Below, piece by piece: positions 45,256-55,512 of a stretch of 64,000 nucleotides of DNA; the first letter of the stretch is position 1; the number at the start of each line of letters is the position of its first letter. A model generated the notes under the pieces. It was not told the origin of the DNA. It saw only the letters and a list, made by a program, of their open reading frames with translations, and ran no database searches. A program made the position numbers and the translations under genes. The stretch is from Gaeumannomyces sp. JS-464. Its lineage: Eukaryota; Ascomycota; Sordariomycetes; Magnaporthales; Magnaporthaceae. The DNA lies in the NCBI GenBank assembly GCA_002197995.1, contig NGZR01000003.1:2790001-2854000 (forward strand), written 5' to 3'.

Positions 45256-47000
45256 TTAGTTTTTCGATTTGGCCTTATTACCGTTGCTTTTATTAAAGCA
45301 CTTTTTATTTAATTTAAGCGGGTAATATTTAGCTAGGATTTCGTTAATTCGGGCTTTGTTAATGTTTTTATCGCGCGAAAGGCATTCGCGGGTGCGATAT
45401 CCGGTTTTTTTGCAATTAAAACAGCGTTTTTTTTTTAAAAAGCGGGCTATTTTCGCGAGGTAAGCGAGTAGCGGCATTTGCGGCAAAGGTTTACGAAAGT
45501 TTGTTAAAAGTTTTACGAATTTAGGAGCTGGTACCGGGTTACTTCCTTATATTGCTTTTTTTTTTTCCCTCGGTTGCGGCTTTTTTTTTACGCATTTGCT
45601 TATATTAAAAGGAAAACTTTTATGCTTAATAAAACTTTTCGAATATAATATTTTAGTTAATATATTTTCGGATAATTTAAATCCGAAAGTTAAGCGTAAA
45701 ACGATCGTAAATTTCGCGCTTTTAATTCGTTTAAAAAATTTTGCATTTTCCAGCGAAACGCATAAAATCGTTTTTAAAATCGGGGAATTTATTTCCGGCT
45801 TTTATAGCTAGCTTTTTAAAATCCGCGTAAATTTTAACCTCGCGTTTTTATTATAATACTTTTTTTAAAAGTGGTTTATTAGCTCGTTGTAAATGCGGAA
45901 GCGATCGGGGTAAATGTTTCGGGTATAAAGCAGTAATACCGAAGCCGTTTAATTTGCTAAACGGCCGAATACGTAAACGAACTTTTCGGGGTCGGTTTAC
46001 TTTTTCCATCGATTTAAATTTTATTTTTAATTTATCGGTGCTAATATTCGAAGGTTACTTTATCCGTGGCGGGGTTTCCGTAAAACTCCGAAAAATCCTT
46101 TATTTTAGCCTTTTAACGTTTTCCTCCTAGTTCGTACTATTCGAGCCGGGGGTTTAATCGCGTCGCGCTATTAATTGTTCCGCGTAATTAGCTAACGTAG
46201 CATTTTTAATCGCTATGGTATTTTATAAAGCCACCATTTGGTTTATAAATTCGTTAATTCGTTGCTGGTTTTTTAAATCCGTTAAGGCCGGCAGCGAAAT
46301 CGGGCAAACATAATCCCGAAATTCCTTACCGAAACATTTTACTTACAAATAAACCATTTAAACTATATGATTAAAATTTTTAGCGAGCTTGTAAAACTCC
46401 AAAACTTGTATGTAAAAAACCATTTAAGCGATTAAGCGAAGTTTTAACTCCCGGTACATTGCTTTTAGGTGGTTCTTAACCATTGCCTGGAACTGTTTTT
46501 AAATTAGCAAGCTTTTAAAGTTAAGCTAAGCAGTTTTGCCGTTTTCCGACATTAGCCGGAAAAAAAATGCTACGTCCTCGTTTTTATTTCCCGATTTGCC
46601 CGCTAAAGCGGCCAAATCGTCGACCTTAAAGTGCAGGTCGTTTTTTAAGTTCTTGCTAGTAAAGGTATATCTCGTTCCGTCCAGTTTATCGATAACTTTC
46701 TTTTCGTATTACTCGTAGGTTAAAAGGACCTCCTCCTCGTCGTCGTTATCCCCATTGCCCGCCGTAATCGTAATTGCAAGCTGCGGAACTCCTTTTATAT
46801 TTTAATAGGTAATTTGCTAATAGATCGCTAGCAGCGACTTTCGCTGCTTATCGGATTGGGGAAAGCTTTTTCCAGGTCGCTTAAAACGAAGCGCATTTGC
46901 TTTTTCGCTTTTTAAGCGCGCTTTTCGCGCTCGGTAGCGGACATAGCCATAGTGGTCGTTTTCGGGTAATTGTAAAGCCAATCGCCCAATTCGTTTAAAC
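45256..47000 (-). pseudogene. gag of element E with zinc knuckle
   Basis: A minus-strand region from the 5' LTR. At 45486-45256 one frame contains KKRCFNCKKTGYRTRECLS, a C-X2-C-X4-Y-X4-C knuckle with His changed to Tyr. The N-terminal part has remnants of Asp/Glu-rich and Gln-rich helices typical of chromovirus gag. Confidence 0.6.
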
Positions 47001-47283
47001 TCGTTAATTTGTTTCGGTGGGATATTTTAAAAGCTTTCCAAGCAGTAAAACCGTTATTTAAGCTTTAAATAATGTAACGGGAACGATGGGAACCGAGGCA
47101 GGGCTATAATATACCCTTTATTATTGTTACGATTTAAAGCTAAGGAAGTAAAAACAATTGCGCGTTGCGACACGCGTGCGCACAAAGATTAGTATGGCAT
47201 CCGATGGTTTTTAATTAGGTAACTTTAGGGCTATTTTTGCAACTATGGCCTAAGCGCTCGTAAAGGCCGGCCGTGCTATAACA

Positions 47284-47374
47284 AACTTTACGTAACCAGG
47301 GTAAGGCGGGGGTACTACTTCGGGCCCCCCCCTTTTGCTTTGCTACTTTAAAAGCTTGCATGCTGGTCGTAACA
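47284..47374 (-). repeat. 5' LTR of element G, outer part
   Basis: 91 bp from AACTTTACG to GGTCGTAACA, completing the LTR that element E split. The following bases, TCGAT, are the TSD of element G. Confidence 0.85.
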
Positions 47375-47379
47375 TCGAT

Positions 47380-48402
47380 ATTATGCGTTATTAAAATGCT
47401 AAATTAAAAAAAGTGCGAAATTGTAAATTGCAAACAGCATATATTATAAAAAGCGAAAGCTTAAAATTAAAGGATTACGCGAGTATTTGTTCCGTTCGAC
47501 CCGGATAAAAGTATAAACGTGCGGTATTTATTTCTTTTATTAAAAAAACTAAACGAATTACCCGGGCGGAAAGCACGAAGTGGAAAAAAGAAAAACTAAT
47601 AAAAACTTTAGCAATAGTAAAATCGAATTAACCGTACGACTTACTAATATTTCGAATAAAATATTAAAAAAAAAAAGTTAAAGTAAAAATCGATTGCGAA
47701 ATATAAAACGATTATATATCGTTATAAATAGTTAAACGGTATAAGATTTTTACGAAACGGAAACCTTAGCCGTATTAACTAAAAGCGGTTAAAAAAATAC
47801 CTATAGCTTATAATAAAAAATGGATTAACTGAAAAATATAACTAATAATATTACGCACCCGGAATAGGAAAAACGTTATTATTATATTAAACAAGCTAAA
47901 TATAAAAAAAACGTAATTTTCGAAATCTTTTAGCTTAGGAAAAATAACTTACAAATAAATTAAACTACCAGTTAAATTTAATAAGAAAAATTACAAGCAA
48001 TTAAAACGGTTTATTAATTACAAACCTTAAACCGTAAGCGTAGGAAATAATAAAAAGAAATTATAACCGTAATAAAATTAGCAATTTACTTTTGTATTTA
48101 GCAGTAACAAATATATAACTATCTAAAATAAAAAGTAATTAAGACGATTAAATTAGCATTAAAAAACGGTTTGCGAATATTTCGGAAAAATATTATAAAT
48201 ACGAAAAATTAATTTAGAAAAACCTAAAAACGGTACTTTTTAAATATAAACCGTTCGATTTTAAAATTAAGCTTAAATTAAAAACGCAGTTTAAATATTA
48301 AAAACTGTACTAGTTTAACTTTCGGTAGTAAAAAGTGCTAAAAAAACAATTTAAAAAAAGCTTATAAATGGGATATATTAAACTTTTTAATTTTTAATAA
48401 AA
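47380..48402 (+). pseudogene. Element A: protease to start of reverse transcriptase
   Basis: Continuation of A after the G insertion. It contains a retropepsin-like area near 47690-47900 (DCEIYDYISL...VKRYKI in place of an expected D-S/T-G-A region) and, at 48200-48390, sequence like the N-terminal arm of a Ty3/gypsy reverse transcriptase (...PKYQKLYQ-like, KKQLKKAYKW). The frame is cut at 48391-48402 by LINE L. Confidence 0.55.
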
Positions 48403-49840
48403 ACCCGGGTCCGTACCGGAGCCACCCACGTATAACCATCGCCAGCGGCGAAATTCCTCGGAGTTTAGCTGGATTACAAATTAAACTTTAAAGCCTATAC
48501 TAAACAAGCGAAAGGCAAACAGGAAAAACAATAACTAGCGATAATAAAACTCGCAGCGGTAACGTAAAAAAGCAGCCTCGCCAAAGCGAAACAATTATAC
48601 GCAGTAATATGCAAAAGCGCGATAGCATATAAAGCCGTAATATACCACTTTCCAACCGAACCACGGGGCCGGTTTCGAAGCGCGGCCAAAAAGTTAGCGA
48701 AAAAACAGCGAGCATGCTTTAAAGTGGTAGCCGGAGCATATAAAACGACGTTATTAGCCCACCTAAAAATAAAAACCTACGTACCACTTTTAAATTTATA
48801 CCTAAACGAAAAGGTAATTAACATAAAAAATAAATGGCTGGAAATTAGAATAACATAGCGGATTAACAAGGTGATAGCGAAAGTAGCGGGCCGATTTAAA
48901 AGGTTAAATACTGAAAACGGAGCAAAAAACCATACTTTTAAAACGGCCAAACAAAAAGGGAATAAGCGGAACGCTAAAACCGACCTAAAATAACCCCGGA
49001 ACCGAAACGCAAACCAATCCCCCGCGAAAACGAAAAAAAGTCCAAATATAAACACGCGAAACGCTAAAACCCCAACGTAATAATAAAGTGGAAGTTAAAA
49101 ATTGCCAGTTCGATAAAAGCGGTAAAAAAAACGAACCGGCATAGGACCGCGTGCTTAGCGAATAACCCCTTATTTACGGAAAAAATGGTTAAATACCACG
49201 AAAGAATGCTAAAAGCATATAGCTTAATAGCAATCCAAATTAAAACGGAAAAGCTTAATTTAAATGCTTTCCTATTTAGCAAAAACGTGCTTAACGCGGT
49301 AACGCCGCTATGCGAATGCGGTAACGGATAAAGGGAAACAATATAACACGTGCTAACTTAATGCATTCGTTAAACAAACAGCGGATAACACCGGGATAGC
49401 ATAAGCGGATAGCCGAAAGGCATATTTCGAACTGTGGGAAATAAAAAACATACCATTTAAAAAAGCAGCACGTATAATATTTAAAACTAAAAAATTAATA
49501 GATTTTAGGGCAACGAAAAAAGTGGAAAAAAAACGCGCAAAAAAAAGGAAAAAAAAACGCTATCGAATTGGAAAAAAACCGAACTATAAATAACCATAAA
49601 ACGCTAAACGAAAATACCTTACCAAAAAACGAAAAAAAGGAAAAGTAAACCGACGTTAACACTTTATATGCGAGCCGCAACCGGAAAAAAACCAACTAAA
49701 CTAATTATTTCCATTTTTACCCATTTTTTTCGATATTTCGTTAATAATATCCTCCTAATACTTAGTTAAAATCCGACCAAAAGTAAAGTTAAAAGGATTT
49801 TGCACGAAAGACATTTAACAAATATAAAAAGTTAACGGAC
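48403..49840 (+). pseudogene. ORF2 C-terminal part of LINE L
   Basis: A RIP-mutated plus-strand frame from the thumb of the reverse transcriptase to the C-terminal C-X-C-X8-H-X4-C motif. Its stops are at former Trp or Gln codons. The RNase H region is hard to see. It would have been the catalytic polyprotein of a Tad1-class LINE. Confidence 0.65.
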
Positions 49841-50844
49841 TGGAAAAAAACAGCAATATAAAAGGAAATATCGATAAACCCGTATTTTAGCCCGCTTTAA
49901 AGCTAACGCCTTTATCCGAATACGATTAAACGAGTTTTACGCATCGATAATTTTAAAAGCCAACCCGATATGGCTTACGCCGGGGTATTATATTGCCGGA
50001 AAATAAACAAACGAAACCTAAGCTACTAAATGCAATATAACAGCAAAAGCGCTTTTTAAATTAAAAAAAAACAAGCACGAAAACCTAGCACTAAAAGGAA
50101 CGCCGGATTGCTTTTCGATATCCTTTGCAAATCGAACGTAACCGGCGATAACGTACTTTAAAAATGGTATAACAAAGTTAAAAAAAAGCATTAGTAATAA
50201 AGCATATAATACCGGAATAAAACCGCTATAAATTTTAGCGGTATAAACGATTTCCGCTAAAATATCCTCCAAATCGGTAGCAATTTTAAAAAAAAACTGG
50301 ATAGCGCTAATAGGCACGAAAAACGCTATAAACCTAATTTTTAATACCAGCGGGAGGTTACCAAAACGGAACCGACAAATTAGCAATAAAAAAAAGCAAT
50401 AAAAAAAAAAGAAAAAAAAATAACAAACTTAAACGCAAACACCGCGCGAAAAAGCGCATTTATACAAATTAAAACGCGAAAAGCTAAAAATATTAAATTA
50501 GCACGACCGAAACCGAGCAAAAAAAAAACGGAACAAATAAAAAACATATAAGCCTTATAATAGCATCCCCGAACGGCGCCGGCATTATTAATGCCGTTAG
50601 CGAAACGCTAAATCAATTTAACACAAATTTTACAAGCAAGCTTAAAAAGTTAGCGAAACGGGATAAAAAAAAGAACGATACGAAAAACATATACCATCGA
50701 ATTGTAAATAATATAACCCGGAAAAACAGCGATCGCCGTTTTGTACTCCTTTTAATAGTATAAACGGTAAAGCTAAAAGAAAAGAAAAAAAAAATTAGCA
50801 AAAAAACAGGGAACGAAGCGGTGCAAAACCGCACTTACAGCTTT

Positions 50845-51046
50845 AACGCGGGGGTTCGGAATAACGCCGGCCTCGGAGTCGTCGTTATCGTTAAAGCTGG
50901 AAAATGGGTGCTCGTCGCGATCGCCACGAGGAAAAGCAAACGCAAGGCCGCTATTACCACCGCTACCGCTATGGCCGCCGCGCGTATTACCGCGCGCGCC
51001 GCCGCGAGGAAAACGGGAAGTTTTATTTTTAAAAGCCATAATACAG
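50845..51046 (-). pseudogene. Unassigned Arg/Gly-rich coding-like segment inside LINE L
   Basis: From an ATG at about 51039 on the minus strand, a frame with FPRGGARGNTRGGHSGSGGN, then LAFAFPRGDRDEHPFSSFNDNDDSEAG, is open and unlike the surrounding sequence, with intact GC-rich codons. RGG-rich N-termini occur in RNA-binding proteins and some gag/ORF1 proteins. It is antisense to the LINE. A further protein-like minus frame at 50386-50018 (DLEDILAEIVYTAK, GYVRFAKDIEKQ) may be its decayed continuation. I do not recognise the family. Confidence 0.3.
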
Positions 51047-51870
51047 GAAAACAAAAGCCGGAAAAGGAACGAAACGCGGAAAGGCAAGTATAAAAGCGCG
51101 GGCGGGAGGATGCGCGAAAATTAAAAGCAAAAATGGAAAGAAAAAATTAAAGGTTGTAACAAAAAAAAAATTAAAAAAGGGCGAAAAAGAAAAGGCAAAA
51201 ACCTTTGGAAGCAAAAAGGGAAAAAACGGTAAAAACCCGCACCTGGAAAAAAATAAAAGCATAACCGGAAAGCACGATACAAACAAAGCAAAAGCAACAC
51301 AATTACGAAAACGGCGAACTAATAAAAAAATCGGATACGCGTTATAAGCGAAAAAACAATCCGCAACCGAAGCGTTACTTTTAAAAGCGAATAATATAAT
51401 TACGTCGAATTACCCGACGTTAACCACAACCCCCGAACCTTACGAAACAGCCACGCGATTAAGTATTAAAGCGGGACCGGGAAACCTCGAACGCGGATAA
51501 CTAGGCCACCGCAACCAACCGAACCAATACCACTATTACTAACATTACTACAAAAAGAAAAACCCGGCACCGGGGCGCTATTTAAGCGTAACATGCATTC
51601 CTTACAGTTTTTTTTTGCGTATTTTCCTATTATTACTATTAATTACAAAAACGCTTCCGCGATGGAACTTTTAAAAGCAATCGCAGGAATTAAGCAAACG
51701 GCACCACTATTTAACACAGTAAAAACCGTATACGAAAAGCAAATATGGTTTTTTTCCTAAACCACCGGGCCGAATGCGGACCGCACCCGGAAACAAGTTT
51801 AAAAGTTTTTATATGTATATAAAAACAGTAAAAATACCGAGGTTTTTACAAATATAACGGCAGTATAACT

Positions 51871-51872
51871 AA

Positions 51873-51955
<83 letters not shown>
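51871..51955 (+). repeat. (AAAT)n microsatellite, LINE tail
   Basis: About 21 AAAT units directly before the TSD TTTTTAATAAAA, the expected place of a non-LTR retrotransposon tail. Confidence 0.9.
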
Positions 51956-51958
<3 letters not shown>

Positions 51959-51968
51959 TTTAATAAAA

Positions 51969-54300
51969 TACGAGATTTTATAAAAAAAAAACGGGACGGA
52001 GCGAATATATATTAATTACCTTTTATTAAATAAAACTACGGTTAAAAATTAATACCTTTTGCTTTTTATTAATAAATTGCGGGATAAGCTCGGCAAAGCT
52101 TAGTATTTTACGGTTTTAAACTTATAAAAAGCTTATAATTTAATACGGATTAAAAAAATATAAATAATATATGCATAAAGTGCTTTAAAAGCTGCTTAAT
52201 GCAAACTTTTTCGTTAAAACAAAAAAATGCGAATGGCATTCGCAAAAAGTCGCTTTTTAAAATTTATAATTACATTTAAACAAGTTTGTATAAATTTTAA
52301 AAAAATCGAAAAAGTTAAACAATGGTTTATATTTAAAAACGTTATAAAAATACGAGGGGTTTAAAATTTTTAAACTTTTACAAACGGTTTATTTATATTA
52401 TAGCAAAATCGCTATACCGTTTACGAATTTTACTAAAAATAATAACTAGTTTTATTAAAAAAGATAAAAATAAAAAGTTTTAAGTAATTACGAAACGCCG
52501 TATTAAAAGAACTAATATTAACAGTTTTAAATTTAAAAAAACCTTTTAAAATTAAAACCGACGCGTCGAATTACGCAATTAACAGCTAATTCGAATAGCG
52601 AAATAACTAGGAACAGTTATACCTTTGCGCGTTTTTTTCGCAAAAGTTAAATAAATTTAAATTAAATTGCCAAATTTATAACAAATTTTTTTTAGCAATT
52701 ATCCAAGCATTTAAAAAAAGGCGATTATACCTTTATAAAGCGAAATATTAAATTATAATATATATAAACCATAAAAACTTAACATATTTTATTATTAGCA
52801 AAAATTTAAATAAACGACAAATTCGTTAAAACGCATTTTTGCAAAATTACGATATCCGGATTAAATATTAAAAAGGGTTAAAAAACGGCCGGGCGGACGT
52901 TTTAAGCTGACAGTCGAACCACTAGGTCGTAATACCTAAAAAAATACAAATAATCCTAACGGAAAAACCAAACGAATTTTTAGTTTCGAAATAAAGGATA
53001 TTCGCTAAAACAGTTCGGTAAAAAAAAGTTTAAACTTTAAAAAAAATCCAACAAGTTTATAGCCAATTAGTACATAGCTATTAAAATATAACTAAAACGT
53101 AAAAACGGTTATAATAACATTACGGGTTCGTAAAATTTAAGCCGAAGTATAAAACGTAATAAAAAATTGCGAAAATTGCGTTAAAACAAAGCCAGCAAAT
53201 ATAAACTTTACAAGGTTTTGCAACCGTTACCGGCGCTTAGCGAAGTATAGTAAAAAGTTATTATAAACTTTGTTATTAAACTTTCCTAATCCAAAAACCG
53301 ATAACTAGAGTTAAATACGATAATATATTAGTAATAATGGATAGGTTTACCAAATATGCTTTATTTTTACTATATAAAAAAAGCAATAACGCTACGAAGC
53401 TAGCGTACGTTTTTATTAAACGCGTAGTAGCGGAACACGGTACGCCGAACCGTTTAATTACGGATAAAAATAAGCTATTTATAAATAAGTTTTTAAAAAG
53501 GCTTATAAATAGGTTAAAAGCAAAGCACTTTTTTTTACAACTTACCACTTTTAAATAAATAAATAAACAAAGCGAACGAATTAAACTATAAAGCAATATT
53601 TACGTTATTACGTTAATTACAAATAAAACGATTAGGTATAACTATTACTTATAATTCAATTCGTTTATAACAATTTAATTTATAAAAGCATAAAATTATA
53701 CCGTTTATAGGAATTACGGGTTTACGCTTATAGCGTATAAAAAACTTAAGGCAAAAAATATGCTTTAATAGCAAAAATGCAAATAACGAAGCTTATTAAT
53801 TATATAAACATTTTTAAACAAAGTTAAAAAAACTACGGTATTGTATAACTATTTAAATAAATAAAAAAAGATCGAAAAACCGACTTTTAAAAAAGGGGAT
53901 AACGTTTATCCTTTTCGACGAAATATTAAAACGAAACGACCGAACGATAAATTAAACTATAAAAATTAAAACTTTTTAAAATGCTAAAAAAAAGTTTTAA
54001 ATGTAAATTACAAATTCCAACTGCTATTAACCATAAAATCCCACCCGGTTTTTTATATTTCCTTATTCGAACTAGCGTTACCGGGCTTTAAAAGTAACAA
54101 ATTAATGGAAATTAAAGCAAAGTAAAAATACGAAATCGAAAAATTTTTAAACTATAAACTAAAAAACAGGCCTAAAAAGTACTTAATTAAATGGAAAAAG
54201 TACGGCCACGAGGAAAACACGTAAGAAAAAGCGATTAACTTTATAAATTGCTAAAAAGCTTTAACGAAATACCGGCAAAAGCGCTTATAAAAATGTTAGC
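51969..54300 (+). pseudogene. Element A: reverse transcriptase, RNase H, integrase and chromodomain
   Basis: After LINE L the frame resumes with KKTGRSEYILITF (KKNGK..M-VDY in active elements). Near 52158 a gap of about 190 nt relative to element G removes the palm with YxDD, then KKCEWHSQKVAF follows. RNase H is at 52500-52900 (KNGRADVLS). The integrase core frame is open at 53337-53558: MDRFTKYALFLLYKKSNNATKL, VVAEHGTPNRLITDKNKLF. A chromodomain YLIKWKKYGHEENT lies at about 54180-54225. The reading ends in QKRL near 54290. Confidence 0.75.
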
Positions 54301-54439
54301 AAAAGTAATAAATCGTATTAAGGTTTAAACTTAAAACTTCGGCAAAATGACTAAAAGCATACCTAATGCGTTATAAAACTTTAAGAAATTATTAAAAAAG
54401 TTACAATTTGCTTAGGTTAATAACGGAAAGCAGTTTAAG

Positions 54440-55001
54440 TTAGGATTAACTTCGAACGCTTACTAGTCGGGAAAAACGGCAAAAGCTACGAATGGTTTAA
54501 ATTGCAAAGTAAATTAGCAAGCTTTCCGATCGGCCTTTTCCCGCTTAATACGTTTTAACTTTTGTATAGCGTTAATACTACGACGAATTGCACGTATTTT
54601 TTTTAAACCATACTTTTTTTTATTTTCGCCAACGTTCGAATTTGTTATTTAAAACGCGGCGTTTTTATTTTCGCTTTAATTTTTGCCTTTTATTTGCTAG
54701 TATTAAAAACCGATAAAACGAAACTGCTCGGGCGAAAAACCTAAAATATCGCAATTTATACAATTTCGATTAAAGCATTTACGCATTAAAAGGAGTTTTA
54801 AAAAAAAGCTTTACACTTTTTACGCTTTAAAACCTCGTAATAAAAAAAGTAAAAAGGTATTTTAACAGCAAAGAAAAACGATTTAAATAAATAAATTTTT
54901 ACGTTAAAAGGTTTTTTCGCAAAAGGACGTTTTCGCACCCAACCAGATATCCTATTAAAATAAAAATAAAATGGGAAATGGTAAAAAAAAGTACTTACCA
55001 T
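54440..55001 (-). pseudogene. Antisense accessory ORF of element A
   Basis: The counterpart of 27286-27819, again opposite to gag-pol and just inside the 3' LTR. The minus frame 55001-54798 reads SGWVRKRPFAKKPFNVKI and then YYEVLKRKKCKAFF, aligned residue by residue with the G copy. Farther on the Cys and coiled-coil part is more mutated. Conservation of position, strand and protein in two independent copies argues for a real gene of this family. Confidence 0.65.
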
Positions 55002-55062
55002 TAATAAAAAGCGGGGCGATAAAACGTGGCTAAAAGGATTTAGCTTAAAAAGGGAAACTTAA

Positions 55063-55507
55063 TGTTATAATTAATACGCAAACCTTAAAATAGCAGGATA
55101 AAAAAGGCTTTAAATAATGCTTTTGCCCCGCATTTTAACACGTGGAATTACGTAATACGAGCAAAATTTATAAATTTGTAAATAAAGCGATAAATCCAAA
55201 AAAATTTGTAAATTTGCGAACAAAGCAACGAATCCAAAAGGATTTGTAAATTTATAAGCAAAGTTATAAATCCAAAAATTATTAAAGTAAAAATAGCGTA
55301 TATATAAAAAATAAATTTCCTATGTTTTAAGTAATTTTAACTAAAGCTTTAATATTAGTTAATTTAAATTAGCTTTTAAACATTTCTTAAAGCAAACGAT
55401 TAAATTGTTTTTTTAAGTTACGTATTTCCTTATTTACTAGCCTTAGCGATATTATCCTTCCCACTTTTAAAGTGCCTTACTTTAAAAGCAAACCCTTAAT
55501 TGTAATA
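55063..55507 (+). repeat. 3' LTR of element A
   Basis: 445 bp, TGTTATAATT...TTGTAATA. It is far more AT-shifted than the 5' LTR; many differences are transitions. The TSD TAAGC follows. Confidence 0.85.
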
Positions 55508-55512
55508 TAAGC

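Larger units (their letters stand above)
40712..47283 (-). mobile_element. Element E: Ty3/gypsy chromovirus inserted in the 5' LTR of element G
   Basis: 6572 bp with 211-bp LTRs (40712-40922 and 47073-47283; minus strand TGTTATGGCACGG...CGTTACA) and TSD AACTT at 40707-40711 and 47284-47288. A polypurine tract, GGAGGGGGGGGG on the minus strand (about 40926-40938), precedes the 3' LTR. LTR differences seen are transitions. Domains on the minus strand: gag with a CX2C zinc knuckle, reverse transcriptase with intact YIDD (43535-43546), RNase H, integrase and a C-terminal chromodomain. It is less mutated than A and G in its 3' 400 bp. Confidence 0.9.
26723..47374 (-). mobile_element. Element G: second copy of the A family, inserted in A and itself hit twice
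   Basis: Minus-oriented chromovirus with 3' LTR 26723-27170 and a 5' LTR split as 47374-47284 plus 40711-40349 (449 bp after removing the duplicated AACTT; the intact 3' LTR is 448 bp). TSD TCGAT at 26718-26722 and 47375-47379. Internal sequence: 40348-35760 and 29083-27171, separated by element F. On the minus strand it has gag (from about 40310), protease, reverse transcriptase with an intact YLDD (37014-37025), integrase split by F, and a chromodomain at about 28290-28200. Its last 1 kb, before the 3' LTR, holds two tRNA-like sequences and the antisense ORF. Confidence 0.88.
48403..51956 (+). mobile_element. LINE L: 5'-truncated non-LTR retrotransposon in the RT of element A
   Basis: The insertion is flanked by a repeat of TTTTTAATAAAA (48391-48402 and 51957-51968), fitting a target-primed TSD of about 12 bp, and ends in (AAAT)n at 51871-51955. 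Its 5' end falls in ORF2: KFLGV...LDYKLNFKAYTKQAKGK, then LAIIKLAAVT...LYAVICKSAIAYKAVIYH and KKQRACFKVVAGAYKTTLLAHL, the conserved post-RT region of Tad1-type LINEs. A C-terminal zinc motif, PLCECGNG..RETI.HVLT.C (about 49308-49360), follows. Region 49.84-51.87 kb before the tail is not explained by the LINE ORF. Confidence 0.75.
24341..55507 (+). mobile_element. Element A: Ty3/gypsy chromovirus (outer host of the nest), RIP-mutated
   Basis: Plus-oriented LTR retrotransposon bounded by LTRs 24341-24757 and 55063-55507, ends TGTTA...TAACA (the last read TAATA). Target-site duplication: CAAGC at 24336-24340 and TAAGC at 55508-55512, differing by one C-to-T change. Its own sequence is split by element G (26723-47374) and LINE L (about 48403-51956), leaving about 6.9 kb. 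Order of its domains: gag with zinc knuckle, protease, reverse transcriptase, RNase H, integrase, chromodomain, then an antisense ORF before the 3' LTR. Stops in the ORFs are mostly Gln or Trp codons changed by C-to-T or G-to-A. The reverse transcriptase lacks the YxDD segment. It cannot move by itself. Confidence 0.85.

Noticed and set aside
48495..49695. Several Phe/Leu-rich minus-strand ORFs (membrane-protein-like)
   Set aside because: They are antisense to LINE ORF2; the Phe richness comes from poly-A on the coding strand.
50613..50834. Phe-rich minus ORF resembling a membrane protein
   Set aside because: The apparent hydrophobicity is produced by A-runs on the plus strand.
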